Origin: CALBPI01 sp039814545
Lineage (GTDB): Bacteria > Pseudomonadota > Gammaproteobacteria > Steroidobacterales > Woeseiaceae
NCBI GenBank assembly: GCA_039814545.1
Contig: JBCCBB010000102.1
Location: forward strand, 1-9,940
Reading direction: 5' to 3'
DNA length: 9,940 nt
The notes beneath the pieces were generated by a model. That model had not been told where the DNA came from and did not search any database. It saw nothing but the letters and a program-made list of their open reading frames with translations. Position numbers and translations under genes: made by a program. Numbering within the stretch: the first letter of the stretch is position 1; each line of letters opens with the position of its first letter. Below, one piece after another: positions 1 through 7,852 of this stretch.

Positions 1-97
1 CGCGCCATTCTGAAATGTTCACACGGTGTCTCGGGTCGACGTGTCGCGGCGCGCGGAAGTGCGGGTGTACACTACGCGCCGCTTGCCTGGAGAAGCC

Positions 98-1459
98 ATG
101 GAAGTCTACACAAACGTCCTCGACATGGTCGGCAATACGCCCCTGCTCGAGGTCACTCAGTTCGAAACGGGGTCGTGCCGGCTTTTTCTGAAGCTCGAGC
201 TCATGAACCCAGGTGGCTCCATCAAGGACCGCATCGGCGTGTCGATGATTGACGAAGCCGAGCGCCGCGGCGACATCCAGCCTGGTGACACTATTGTCGA
301 AGCCACGGCCGGCAACACGGGCCTGGGCCTCGCGCTGGCGGCTGCCCGCAAGGGTTACCACCTGGTTCTGGTGCTGCCGGACAAGATGAGCCAAGAGAAG
401 ATTTTCAACCTGCGCGCTATGGGCGCTGAGGTTGTGCTCACCCGATCTGATGTCGGCCGGGGACACCCCGAGTACTACCAGGACCTCGGTCGCAGCATCG
501 CCGCCGAACGCGACGCCTACTTCATCAATCAATTTGGCAACCCCGACAACCCGCTAGCGCACGAGCGCACAACGGCACCCGAGATCCTGGCGCAGCTCGA
601 CGGCGATGTGGGCGCCATCGTGCTTGGCGTCGGTTCCAGTGGCACCGTGAGTGGGATGACGAAGTACTTCCGCGAGCACGCCCCCGATCTCAAGCTCGTC
701 CTGGCGGACCCTGAGGGTTCTATTCTTGCCGACCACATCAACAAGGGTGAATACGGCGACTCAAGTTCTTGGCTTGTCGAAGGGATCGGCGAAGACTTCA
801 TTCCCGACATTGCCGACTTTTCGATGGTGCACAAGGCCTACGCCGTTAGTGACGCCGATTCTTTCGAGCACGCGCGCGCGCTGCTGCGCAAGGAAGGTCT
901 GCTCGCCGGGTCCTCGACAGGCACGCTGCTGGCTGCGGCGCTGCGCTACTGCCGTGAGCAGGACGCGCCACAAAACGTCGTCGCCTTCGCCTGCGATACG
1001 GGCAACAAATATCTATCGAAGCTCTACAACGACTTCTGGATGGAAGACCAGGGCTTTATCGCGCGCGAGCCCTTTGGCGACCTGCGTGATCTCATCGGTC
1101 GACTGCATGGTGAGCGTGCAACGATCACCGTCGGTCCGGGCGACGTCCTGACGACGGCGCACAACCGCCTGCGCAATGCCGGCGTGTCGCAGCTGCCCGT
1201 GATGGATGACGGTGAACTTGTGGGCGTCATCACCGAAGACGACCTGATTCGCTACGCGTTCGGTAAGCCCGAGATGCTCTGCGATGACGTTAGAGAGGCC
1301 ATGCAGACTGCGTTCATTCGTCTCGAGCCCTCGGCCACGATCAACAACCTTGTGGCGCTGCTGCAGGTGCAGCCATTCGCCGCAATTGCCGACGGCAAGC
1401 AGTTCTATGGCTTGATTACGCGGTCCGACGTCCTCAATTACCTGCGTAAGCAGTTGTGA
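98..1459 (+). CDS. Cystathionine beta-synthase with C-terminal CBS-domain pair
   Basis: PLP enzyme that condenses serine and homocysteine to cystathionine, the first step of reverse transsulfuration in the cytoplasm. With the ATG at 98 it has 453 residues, normal for bacterial CBS. Visible motifs are NPGGSIKDR (Lys43 is the expected Schiff-base lysine), TAGNTG at 70-75 for substrate carboxylate binding, a GSSGTVSG phosphate loop at about 179-186, and VEGIGEDFIP at 227-236. The last is a signature that separates CBS from plain cysteine synthase. Residues about 335-453 form two CBS modules, typically adenosyl-ligand sensors. The N-terminal haem-binding segment of animal CBS is absent. The start at 98 is preferred over an in-frame GTG at 26 because GGAGA (89-93) lies 5 nt upstream and homology begins there. 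It is followed 27 nt later by cystathionine gamma-lyase, so the pair is almost certainly one operon. Family assignment is very secure; the allosteric ligand is not known. Confidence 0.95.
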   Translation: MEVYTNVLDMVGNTPLLEVTQFETGSCRLFLKLELMNPGGSIKDRIGVSMIDEAERRGDIQPGDTIVEATAGNTGLGLALAAARKGYHLVLVLPDKMSQEKIFNLRAMGAEVVLTRSDVGRGHPEYYQDLGRSIAAERDAYFINQFGNPDNPLAHERTTAPEILAQLDGDVGAIVLGVGSSGTVSGMTKYFREHAPDLKLVLADPEGSILADHINKGEYGDSSSWLVEGIGEDFIPDIADFSMVHKAYAVSDADSFEHARALLRKEGLLAGSSTGTLLAAALRYCREQDAPQNVVAFACDTGNKYLSKLYNDFWMEDQGFIAREPFGDLRDLIGRLHGERATITVGPGDVLTTAHNRLRNAGVSQLPVMDDGELVGVITEDDLIRYAFGKPEMLCDDVREAMQTAFIRLEPSATINNLVALLQVQPFAAIADGKQFYGLITRSDVLNYLRKQL

Positions 1460-1461
1460 AC

Positions 1462-1475
1462 GGCGCGCAGGCGCC
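1462..1475 (+). other. Small GC hairpin between the CBS and gamma-lyase genes
   Basis: GGCGC, loop GCAG, GCGCC: a perfect 5-bp stem with a 4-nt loop, starting 2 nt after the CBS stop codon and ending 2 nt before the gamma-lyase Shine-Dalgarno. No T-run follows, so it is not a terminator. It may only affect ribosome access or mRNA processing; it could also be chance in GC-rich DNA. Confidence 0.3.
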
Positions 1476-1486
1476 CTGGAGATCCC

Positions 1487-2644
1487 ATGTCCGGCAGTGA
1501 CAAGAAGTGCTTCGCCACCCGCGTGATCCATGCAGGCCAGGCGCCTGATCCGACCACGGGCGCCATCATGCCGCCCATCTACGCGACTTCGACCTATGTG
1601 CAATCGAGCCCTGGCGAACACACAGGCTTTGAATATTCGCGGTCGCAGAACCCGACCCGATTCGCCTTTGAGCGCTGCATTGCGGACCTCGAAACGGGCA
1701 CGCATGGCTTCGCGTTTGCTTCGGGGCTCGCCGCAATCGGCACGATCCTCGAGCTGCTCGACACGGGCGACGAAGTGCTGGCCATGGATGATCTCTACGG
1801 CGGCACCGTGCGCCTGTTCTCGAAGGTTCGGGAGCGCTCGGCGGGCCTGGGTTTCCAGTTCGTCGACTTCACGGACCTCGCGGCTGTTGAGGCAGCGATC
1901 ACGCCCAAGACGAAGATGCTCTGGGTCGAGACGCCCAGTAACCCGCTTCTAAAGCTCGTCGATATCGCGGCTGTGGCCAATATCGCGCGCAAGCACAATC
2001 TGCTGCTCGTCGCCGACAATACGTTTGCAACGCCCTGGGCGCAGCGCCCGCTCGAGCTGGGCGCGCACATCGTGATGCACTCCGTAACAAAGTTCCTCAA
2101 TGGCCACTCGGACATGGTCGGTGGCGTGGCCGTTACCGATGACGCGGAGCTCGCCGAGAAGCTCGGCTTCCTGCAGAACTCCGTAGGCGCGGTCCTGGGC
2201 CCCTTCGACAGCTTCCTTGCGTTGCGCGGTCTCAAGACGCTCAACGTGCGCATGCGCCAGCACAACCAGAGCGCGCAGGCGATTGCGGAGTGGCTCGAGG
2301 GCCACAAAAAGGTCGCGCGCGTGACCTACCCGGGATTGCCCAGCCACCCGCAGTACGAACTGGCGAAGCAACAGATGGCGGGGCCCGGCGGCATCATCAC
2401 GTTTTTCATCGAGGGCGGGCTCGACGCCGCGCGCACGATGCTCGAGCGTTGCGAGGTGTTTGCGTTGGCGGAGAGTCTTGGCGGCGTCGAAAGTCTCATC
2501 GAGCACCCCGCGATCATGACCCACGCGTCCGTGCCCAAGGCACAGCGTGAGGCCATCGGTCTGGGCGATGACCTGATTCGCCTTTCGGTGGGTATTGAGG
2601 ACACCGACGACCTGATCGCCGACCTCGCGCACGCGCTCGCTTAA
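1487..2644 (+). CDS. Cystathionine gamma-lyase (Cys/Met metabolism PLP enzyme)
   Basis: Fold-type I PLP enzyme of the Cys/Met metabolism family, 385 residues, full length. It is expected to cleave cystathionine to cysteine, 2-oxobutyrate and ammonia, completing reverse transsulfuration with the CBS gene just upstream. SVTKFLNGHSD carries the PLP lysine (Lys202). FEYSRSQNPT (about 48-57) holds the Tyr/Arg pair that contacts PLP phosphate across the dimer, and VADNTFATP (about 175-183) holds the Asp that binds the pyridine nitrogen. The C-terminal stretch AESLGGVESLIEHPAIMTHA closely resembles eukaryotic and bacterial gamma-lyases. ATG at 1487 is preceded by GGAG (1478-1481) with 5 nt spacing. 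Cystathionine gamma-synthase and methionine gamma-lyase share the fold and are the main alternatives; pairing with CBS favours the lyase. Its stop lies 3 nt from the stop of the convergent gene. Confidence 0.9.
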   Translation: MSGSDKKCFATRVIHAGQAPDPTTGAIMPPIYATSTYVQSSPGEHTGFEYSRSQNPTRFAFERCIADLETGTHGFAFASGLAAIGTILELLDTGDEVLAMDDLYGGTVRLFSKVRERSAGLGFQFVDFTDLAAVEAAITPKTKMLWVETPSNPLLKLVDIAAVANIARKHNLLLVADNTFATPWAQRPLELGAHIVMHSVTKFLNGHSDMVGGVAVTDDAELAEKLGFLQNSVGAVLGPFDSFLALRGLKTLNVRMRQHNQSAQAIAEWLEGHKKVARVTYPGLPSHPQYELAKQQMAGPGGIITFFIEGGLDAARTMLERCEVFALAESLGGVESLIEHPAIMTHASVPKAQREAIGLGDDLIRLSVGIEDTDDLIADLAHALA

Positions 2645-2647
2645 GGG

Positions 2648-3652
2648 TTAAAACTCGAGCCAGTCGGGCATCGTGAGACCGCGCTCGGCCAGATAGACGC
2701 GGTTGAACAGCCGCGCGCTATAGCGCAGGCCGCCGTCGCAGAGGATGGTCACAATCGTGTGGCCGGGTCCGAGCTCGCGCGCGAGCCGGATTGCGCCAGC
2801 GACGTTGATGCCGCTTGAGCCACCGAGCACAAGGCCTTCGTCGCGAATCATGTCGTAGACGATGGGAAGGGCTTCGGTGTCGGGTGGCTGGCAACTGAAA
2901 TCCACGCGCGTGTCGGCCAGATTGTCGGTGACGCGCGAGTTGCCTATACCTTCGCTGATCGAGCTGCCTTCGATCTTGATTTCGCCCGTCGCGAAGAAGT
3001 TGTGCAGGCCCGACCCGCCCGGGTCGGCCAGGCCGATCGTCACATCGGTCTTGTGTTTGCGCAGGCCGCGCTCCACACCGGCCAGCGTGCCGCCCGTGCC
3101 CACCGCGCAAATGAATGCGTCCACCTGGCCGTCCGTCTGGCGCCAAATCTCTTCGGCTGTGGTCTGTTCGTGCGCAAGGCGGTTGTCGGTGTTGTCGAAC
3201 TGATTGGGCCAGAATGCGCTACCGGGTGCCTCGGCATTCATCGCCTCGGCCACGCGTCGCGACTCGTGCACGAAATGACGCTCGTCGCGAAACGGTACCG
3301 CCGGTATTTGCCGGATCTCGGCGCCGTAGGCTGCGAGCGTCTGCACCTTCTCGGCGCTCTGCGTGTTGGGCATCACGATCAACGTGCTGCAACCGACGGC
3401 GTTGCCGATCATCGCAAGCCCGATACCTGTGTTGCCCGCGGTGCCCTCAACGATCGTGCCACCCGGCGCCAGTTCGCCCCGCGCCATGGCCTCGCGCACC
3501 ATGCCGAGTGCCGCGCGGTCCTTAACCGAGCCGCCGGGGTTCATGAACTCGGCTTTGCCGAGAATGTCGCAGCCCGTCTCGTCGGAGTAGCGGTTGAGCC
3601 GAATCAGTGGTGTGTTGCCCACCGTATCGATGAGCTGGTGCGGCAGGCTCAC
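2648..3652 (-). CDS. Cysteine synthase A-like PLP enzyme (OASS/CBS family)
   Basis: Fold-type II PLP enzyme of 334 residues, probably an O-acetylserine sulfhydrylase making cysteine from O-acetylserine and sulfide. Motifs in order: VGNTPLIRL near the N-terminus, NPGGSVKDRA with Schiff-base Lys44, TAGNTG at 71-76, a GTGGT phosphate loop at 185-189, an inserted segment around 208-240 ending in SSISEGIG, and GGSSG at 277-281. The insertion and the CDGGLRYSARLFN tail are typical of the roughly 340-residue 'cysteine synthase A' subgroup of proteobacteria rather than E. coli CysK/CysM; there is no CBS-domain tail. The start is GTG, overlapping the prfA stop as GTGA, so translation is probably coupled to prfA. 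It occupies the position where prmC usually follows prfA. The exact sulfur donor and substrate are inferred; a beta-synthase or other beta-replacement activity is possible. Confidence 0.85.
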   Translation of the reverse strand: MSLPHQLIDTVGNTPLIRLNRYSDETGCDILGKAEFMNPGGSVKDRAALGMVREAMARGELAPGGTIVEGTAGNTGIGLAMIGNAVGCSTLIVMPNTQSAEKVQTLAAYGAEIRQIPAVPFRDERHFVHESRRVAEAMNAEAPGSAFWPNQFDNTDNRLAHEQTTAEEIWRQTDGQVDAFICAVGTGGTLAGVERGLRKHKTDVTIGLADPGGSGLHNFFATGEIKIEGSSISEGIGNSRVTDNLADTRVDFSCQPPDTEALPIVYDMIRDEGLVLGGSSGINVAGAIRLARELGPGHTIVTILCDGGLRYSARLFNRVYLAERGLTMPDWLEF

Positions 3653-4740
3653 GCGTCTTCGGCCTCGAGTGCCGCCAGCCGATCCGCCTGGTACTCCTGC
3701 GTCAGCGGCTCGATCACGGCGTTGAGGTCGCCCTCCATGATCTCTGCGAGTTTGTAGAGCGTCAGGTTGATGCGGTGGTCGGTCACGCGGCCCTGCGGAA
3801 AGTTGTAGGTACGAATGCGTTCGGAGCGGTCGCCCGAGCCCACGAGCGAGCGCCGCTGCTCGGCTTGCTCGGAGGCCTGTGCGTCGCGTTCGGCATCAAT
3901 GAGCCGCGCTTTAAGCAGCGACATGGCGCGCGCCCGGTTCTTGTGTTGCGAGCGCTCATCCTGGCACTCAACAACGGTACCCGTGGGCAGGTGTGTGATG
4001 CGCACGGCCGAGTCTGTCTTGTTGACGTGCTGGCCGCCCGCACCCGAGGCGCGGTAGGTGTCGATGCGCAGGTCGGCCGTGTTGATCTCGATGTCTTCGA
4101 CTTCGGCCACTTCGGGCAATACGGCGACGGTGCAGGCCGAGGTGTGGATGCGTCCCTGGGACTCGGTTTCGGGAACACGCTGCACGCGGTGCGCGCCCGA
4201 TTCGAACTTGAGCTTCGAGTAGGCGCCACGACCGTCTACGAGGCTGATGACTTCCTTGTAGCCGCCGTGCTCGCCTTCGCTGGCCGAGAGGATCTCCACG
4301 CGCCAGCCACGTTGTTCGGCGTACTTCGCGTACATGCGAAACAGGTCACCCGCGAAGATCGCGGCTTCGTCCCCGCCAGTACCCGCGCGGATCTCGAGGA
4401 ACAGGTTGCTGTCGTCGTTCGGGTCGGCCGGGATCAACGCGCGCTGCAGCTCGGACTCAGCCGTCGCAAGGGAGGCCTCGAGGCGCGCGACTTCGTCGTT
4501 GCCCATTTGCCGCATGTCGGGGTCATCGTCCTGCGCGAGTGCCTGCGCTTCTTCGAGTTCGTCGCGCTCGCTGCGGAAACGGCCAAAGGTCTGCACCACG
4601 GGCTCGAGCTTTGCGTACTCCATGGACAGGTCGCGGAAGCGGTTTTGGTTGCCGATAACCTCGGGGTCAGCGAGCAGCGCCGCGATTTCCTCGAATCGAT
4701 CGGCGAGCGCGGACAGCTTGTATTCAATAGAGGCTTTCAC
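3649..4740 (-). CDS. prfA: Peptide chain release factor 1
   Basis: Class I release factor that reads UAA and UAG in the ribosomal A site and triggers peptidyl-tRNA hydrolysis. It has 363 residues, the usual RF1 length. The stop-codon recognition tripeptide is PET at 190-192 within RVPETESQGRIHTSA, an RF1-type P-x-T and not the RF2 SPF. The catalytic GGQ is at 235-237 (AGGQHVNKTDSAVRI); Gln237 is the residue normally methylated by PrmC. The N-terminus MKASIEYKL aligns with other RF1 proteins, supporting the GTG start at 4740, although no clear Shine-Dalgarno precedes it. It begins 15 nt after the hemA stop, the classic hemA-prfA order, and overlaps the next gene by 4 nt. No frameshift or missing key residue is seen. 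Confidence 0.97.
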   Translation of the reverse strand: MKASIEYKLSALADRFEEIAALLADPEVIGNQNRFRDLSMEYAKLEPVVQTFGRFRSERDELEEAQALAQDDDPDMRQMGNDEVARLEASLATAESELQRALIPADPNDDSNLFLEIRAGTGGDEAAIFAGDLFRMYAKYAEQRGWRVEILSASEGEHGGYKEVISLVDGRGAYSKLKFESGAHRVQRVPETESQGRIHTSACTVAVLPEVAEVEDIEINTADLRIDTYRASGAGGQHVNKTDSAVRITHLPTGTVVECQDERSQHKNRARAMSLLKARLIDAERDAQASEQAEQRRSLVGSGDRSERIRTYNFPQGRVTDHRINLTLYKLAEIMEGDLNAVIEPLTQEYQADRLAALEAEDA

Positions 4741-4755
4741 GGGTGCCCGCGCGGT

Positions 4756-6057
4756 CTAGCCGCGTGCGCCGACCCGGTCGGCGTCTTCGCTGTCGTCGTC
4801 TGCTGGCTCGGGTTTGCCCAGGAAGAGCTGGCGGGCCACTTCGAGAAATTCGTCGTCGGACTCGGCGGCCGCTTCGCGCAGTCGCTCCGTCGGCTGGTGC
4901 AGGATGCGTTGTGTGAGCGTGTGCACCATCTGCTGCATTACGTCGTCGACCGGGTGCCCGGCCGCGATGCGGCGACGTGCGGCTTCAAGCGCCTCGTCGC
5001 GCACTCGGATCACAGCGTCGCGTACGCTGAGAATGGTCGGCGTCGCGACCCGCTGGCGCTCGCCTTTGTGGAACGCTTCTAGTTCGTCCGAGATGATCTT
5101 GTCGGCTGCGACGGCGGCCTGTCGCCGCATTTCCTGGCCGTCTGTGATGACGTTGTTGAGGTCATCGATCGAGTAGAGGTAGACGCCTCTGACACGGCCG
5201 ACGCCCGCCTCGATGTCGCGGGGCACCGCAATGTCGACGGCAAACAGCGGGCGGCTGCGCCGCGAGCGCAGCGCCTCTCGCACCATGCTTTCGGTCACGA
5301 TCGCGTGCGGGCTGCCGGTTGAGCTGATCAGGATGTCGGCGTCGGGCAGCGCGCGCTCGATGCGGTCGAGTGGCAGCGCGAAGCCGTCAAACGTCTCGGC
5401 CAGCGCTTGTGCGCGGGCTTCGCTGCGGTTGGCGATGTAAATCTTGCCGATGCCGTGGCCGCGCAGGTGACGCGCGACGAGCTCGATGGTTTCGCCCGCG
5501 CCCACAAGAAGTGCGGTGTGGTTTTCGAAGCCTGCGAACAACTGGCGGGCCAGACGTACGGCGGCGTAGGCCACCGACACAGGGCTCGCGCCGATGTCCG
5601 TGTTGGTGCGTACTTTCTTCGCGATCGAGAAGGCTTGCTCGAATACGCGGCCCAGGTGCGCGCCGCAGGCGCCATGTTCACGTGAGCGCCGGTAGGCTTC
5701 CTTGAGCTGGCCCGTGATTTGGGTTTCGCCGAGCACCATCGAATCGAGCCCACAGGCGACCCTGAACAAATGTTCGGCAGCTTCCGTGCCCTGGCGGTCG
5801 AACAGAGCGTCGCGAAAGCCCGTGCCCGTGTGCTCGGATCTTTCGAGTAAATCGATAATGTCCTTGCGCGGCTCGGCCGAGCCCGCCCAGTAGATTTCCG
5901 TACGGTTGCACGTGGAGAGCACCACGGTCTCCGTGATACCCGGCAATTCGCGCAGGTCGCGTAGCGTGTCGCCCAGACCTGATTCGGCAATGACGACTTG
6001 CTCGCGGACCTCCACCGGCGCCGTATTATGGTTTATGCCGAGGATGTTGATCGTCAT
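4756..6057 (-). CDS. hemA: Glutamyl-tRNA reductase
   Basis: Reduces glutamyl-tRNA(Glu) to glutamate-1-semialdehyde with NADPH, the first committed step of the C5 route to haem in the cytoplasm. It has 433 residues. GINHNTAPVEVRE at the N-terminus and LSTCNRTEIY, with Cys50 as the catalytic nucleophile, form the catalytic domain. GETQITGQLKEAY is the conserved segment at about 112-124. A Rossmann region with GAGE and an IANRS stretch binds NADPH, and a long helical C-terminal part serves for dimerisation. The start is ATG at 6057, without an obvious Shine-Dalgarno. It is the first gene of a hemA-prfA-PLP enzyme operon and is divergent from the TPR gene at 6145. Presence of this enzyme implies the C5 pathway rather than ALA synthase. 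Confidence 0.97.
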   Translation of the reverse strand: MTINILGINHNTAPVEVREQVVIAESGLGDTLRDLRELPGITETVVLSTCNRTEIYWAGSAEPRKDIIDLLERSEHTGTGFRDALFDRQGTEAAEHLFRVACGLDSMVLGETQITGQLKEAYRRSREHGACGAHLGRVFEQAFSIAKKVRTNTDIGASPVSVAYAAVRLARQLFAGFENHTALLVGAGETIELVARHLRGHGIGKIYIANRSEARAQALAETFDGFALPLDRIERALPDADILISSTGSPHAIVTESMVREALRSRRSRPLFAVDIAVPRDIEAGVGRVRGVYLYSIDDLNNVITDGQEMRRQAAVAADKIISDELEAFHKGERQRVATPTILSVRDAVIRVRDEALEAARRRIAAGHPVDDVMQQMVHTLTQRILHQPTERLREAAAESDDEFLEVARQLFLGKPEPADDDSEDADRVGARG

Positions 6058-6144
6058 CTGGGCGCGAACTTTTAAGTCCGGAATCTATCCGAAAGCTTAT
6101 GATAGGCGAACTCGCCGTCATCTGCCTCAATCCGGGAGCAATCT
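6058..6144. promoter_or_regulatory. Divergent promoter region between hemA and the TPR gene
   Basis: This 87-nt region is the only place for promoters of both the leftward hemA operon and the rightward TPR-lolB operon. It is more A/T-rich than its surroundings. On the + strand TATGAT (6098-6103) is a good -10 hexamer about 42 nt before the TTG start, but no good -35 stands at 16-18 nt. On the - strand TAGATT (6087-6082) could be a -10 for hemA with a weak TTCGCC -35 at 17-nt spacing. An imperfect dyad, CTATC (6085-6089) and GATAG (6101-6105), overlaps both candidates. The individual hexamers are tentative; the divergent layout is certain. Confidence 0.45.
6134..6138 (+). promoter_or_regulatory. 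Ribosome binding site deciding a TTG start
   Basis: GGGAG ends 6 nt before the TTG at 6145. No in-frame ATG lies between this site and the signal-peptide core of the TPR protein, so the site supports TTG initiation. Confidence 0.6.
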
Positions 6145-7851
6145 TTGACCCATCTGTGTACAACTGCGCAACGCGCAGGCTCACTCACGAATCGAGCACA
6201 CGCCGTTGTGCTGGCTCTGGTCCTGACCCTGGCCGCGCTTGCAACCCCAGCCTGGGCCGACGAAGGCTATGGCGCTGTGCTGGCCGATGCCGAGCGCGCG
6301 ATGACCGATGGCGACTTTGTCGCGGGTGTGAATCGCTACCTTGAAGCGGCGCGTGTCGGGGACAGTGTCGAGACGGCCCGGCAGGCGACGCTTACTGCGT
6401 ATTTGTTCGGATTTGATGCCGTCGCGGTCGACGCGGCTGAGCGCTGGGCTGAGCTCGATGTGGCGCCTTGGCGGGCTCAGGTCTACGGCGCCATGGCGAC
6501 GCTACGGTCGGGGGATGTCGATGCGTCCGCCGCCGGTCTGCGCGCTGTAATAGAGGGTGGCGTGGAGGCCCAGGCCCTCTGTGACGTGCTCGAGGAGGGC
6601 CTTTCTCGCAACGTGCGCAACGAAGACGCGCACGCGGCGCTGAAGCAAATTGCGCGCCGCTTCGACGAGACGCCTTGCTTGTCCGCACTCGCTGCAGCCG
6701 CTGCGTTGTCGCATGACGATTTCGAAGACACCGAACGCCAGCTCGACCGTCTGCGCAACCTGGACGCGTTCGACAACCAGGCGCGGCTGATCGCGATGGC
6801 GCGACTGATCGCGCTCGAGGACGTGGACGCGGCGCTCAGCGATGACGATCTGCGACTCGACGATGACGCCACGGTTCAGCAACAGATCGAATACGCCTTC
6901 CTGCACGCGCGTGCGGAGCAGGACGACACGGCACGCAACATGGTCGAGCTGTTGCGCAGCGAGTACCCGGGCGATGCCGACGTGCTGGAGGCTCTCGCCG
7001 TACTGCAGCTGCAGGGCGGGGACCCGCAAGCCTCGCGTCGCAGCTTCCTGGAGCTGCTCGCTTCGGGCGAGAAAACTCCCGATGCGCTGTTCTACCTCGC
7101 ACGCTTTGCTGAGAGTGATAGTCGTTTCGACCAGGCTTTGCGTATGTATTCGCAGGTCGACAGCGGCTCGCTGGCGGTCGCCGCCCAGCAGCGCGCTGCA
7201 GCCTTGCTGCGCGAGAGCGACGGTGTGCCAGCGGCGATCTCGCACATCGACGACTTTGTCGTCCGCCACCCGCGCTTTGGTCTCGATTTGTTACCTGTGA
7301 AGGGTTCGCTCTACGCGCGCGGCGAGTTTTACGACCAGGCACTGGCCGCCTACGACACCTACGTCGAGCTCAAGCCGCGCGCCGAGTTCGCCTGGCTTGC
7401 CCGCGCCGACGCGATCTTGCAGTCGGACGAGCTGGATGACGCCATTGCCGCATTCCGTGACGTGGTGGATCGCTTTCCCGATTCTCCCAATGCGCTCAAC
7501 GCTTTGGGTTACACACTGGCCGATCGCACGCGCAAGTACCGCGAGGCGGAGCGGCTCATCGACCGCGCACTGAAGCTGGCGCCTGATAACGCGGCCATTA
7601 TCGACAGCAAGGGCTGGGTGCTGTTCCGTCGCGGCAAGCTCAAGCAGGCGCGCGAATACCTCGAACGTGCCTGGGAAGACTTGCCCGACCCCGAAGTGGC
7701 CGCCCACCTTGGCGAAGTGTTGTGGCGCATGGGTGAAGAACAGGAAGCGCGGGACTTGCTCGAGGAAGCCTGGCAGCGCTTCCCGGGTGACAGCATCCTG
7801 CGTGACACGATTCGTCGCCTGCTCGACGACGGGCCGCTGACGCGGAGCTGA
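6145..7851 (+). CDS. Exported tetratricopeptide repeat protein, lolB-linked
   Basis: 568-residue protein of unknown exact function that precedes lolB, as the TPR protein next to hemA does in Pseudomonas. Residues 1-38 look like a Sec signal peptide: a basic n-region with Arg17, a hydrophobic core at about 20-34, and a likely cut after AWA (38/39). No lipobox cysteine and no later membrane segment are seen, so a periplasmic location is likely. The N-terminal half is acidic and helical with degenerate repeats. From about 380 to 550 there are five recognisable TPR units, including NALGYTLADRTRKYREAER and NAAIIDSKGWVLFRRGKLK. TPR arrays usually bind peptides or partner proteins; a part in outer-membrane or lipoprotein handling is only inferred from the neighbour. 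The TTG start is supported by GGGAG 6 nt upstream. lolB starts 1 nt after its stop. Confidence 0.85.
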   Translation: MTHLCTTAQRAGSLTNRAHAVVLALVLTLAALATPAWADEGYGAVLADAERAMTDGDFVAGVNRYLEAARVGDSVETARQATLTAYLFGFDAVAVDAAERWAELDVAPWRAQVYGAMATLRSGDVDASAAGLRAVIEGGVEAQALCDVLEEGLSRNVRNEDAHAALKQIARRFDETPCLSALAAAAALSHDDFEDTERQLDRLRNLDAFDNQARLIAMARLIALEDVDAALSDDDLRLDDDATVQQQIEYAFLHARAEQDDTARNMVELLRSEYPGDADVLEALAVLQLQGGDPQASRRSFLELLASGEKTPDALFYLARFAESDSRFDQALRMYSQVDSGSLAVAAQQRAAALLRESDGVPAAISHIDDFVVRHPRFGLDLLPVKGSLYARGEFYDQALAAYDTYVELKPRAEFAWLARADAILQSDELDDAIAAFRDVVDRFPDSPNALNALGYTLADRTRKYREAERLIDRALKLAPDNAAIIDSKGWVLFRRGKLKQAREYLERAWEDLPDPEVAAHLGEVLWRMGEEQEARDLLEEAWQRFPGDSILRDTIRRLLDDGPLTRS

Positions 7852-7852
7852 C

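Noticed and set aside
1..97. Possible promoter (TACACT at 68-73) and possible divergent gene starting at the left edge (ATG on the minus strand at 8-6)
   Set aside because: No acceptable -35 stands upstream of TACACT, and only 8 bases of the possible gene are present without a ribosome site, so neither can be supported.
190..192. The PET tripeptide of RF1 (protein residues 190-192) as an unusual stop-codon recognition motif
   Set aside because: The central residue of P-x-T varies naturally in RF1, and PET is found in ordinary family members, so it does not suggest an altered genetic code.
1949..2632. Long minus-strand open frame opposite the gamma-lyase gene
   Set aside because: Shadow frame of a clearly coding gene; the composition is rich in Arg, Ala and His without any motif.
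98..3652. CBS and the cysteine synthase-like gene as a recent duplication
   Set aside because: They share only family motifs, differ in the central insertion and in the CBS-domain tail, and clearly belong to old separate subfamilies.
3775..5082. Long plus-strand open frame of 435 codons opposite prfA and hemA
   Set aside because: It is a GC-bias shadow of two certain genes on the other strand, with no recognisable domain or ribosome site.
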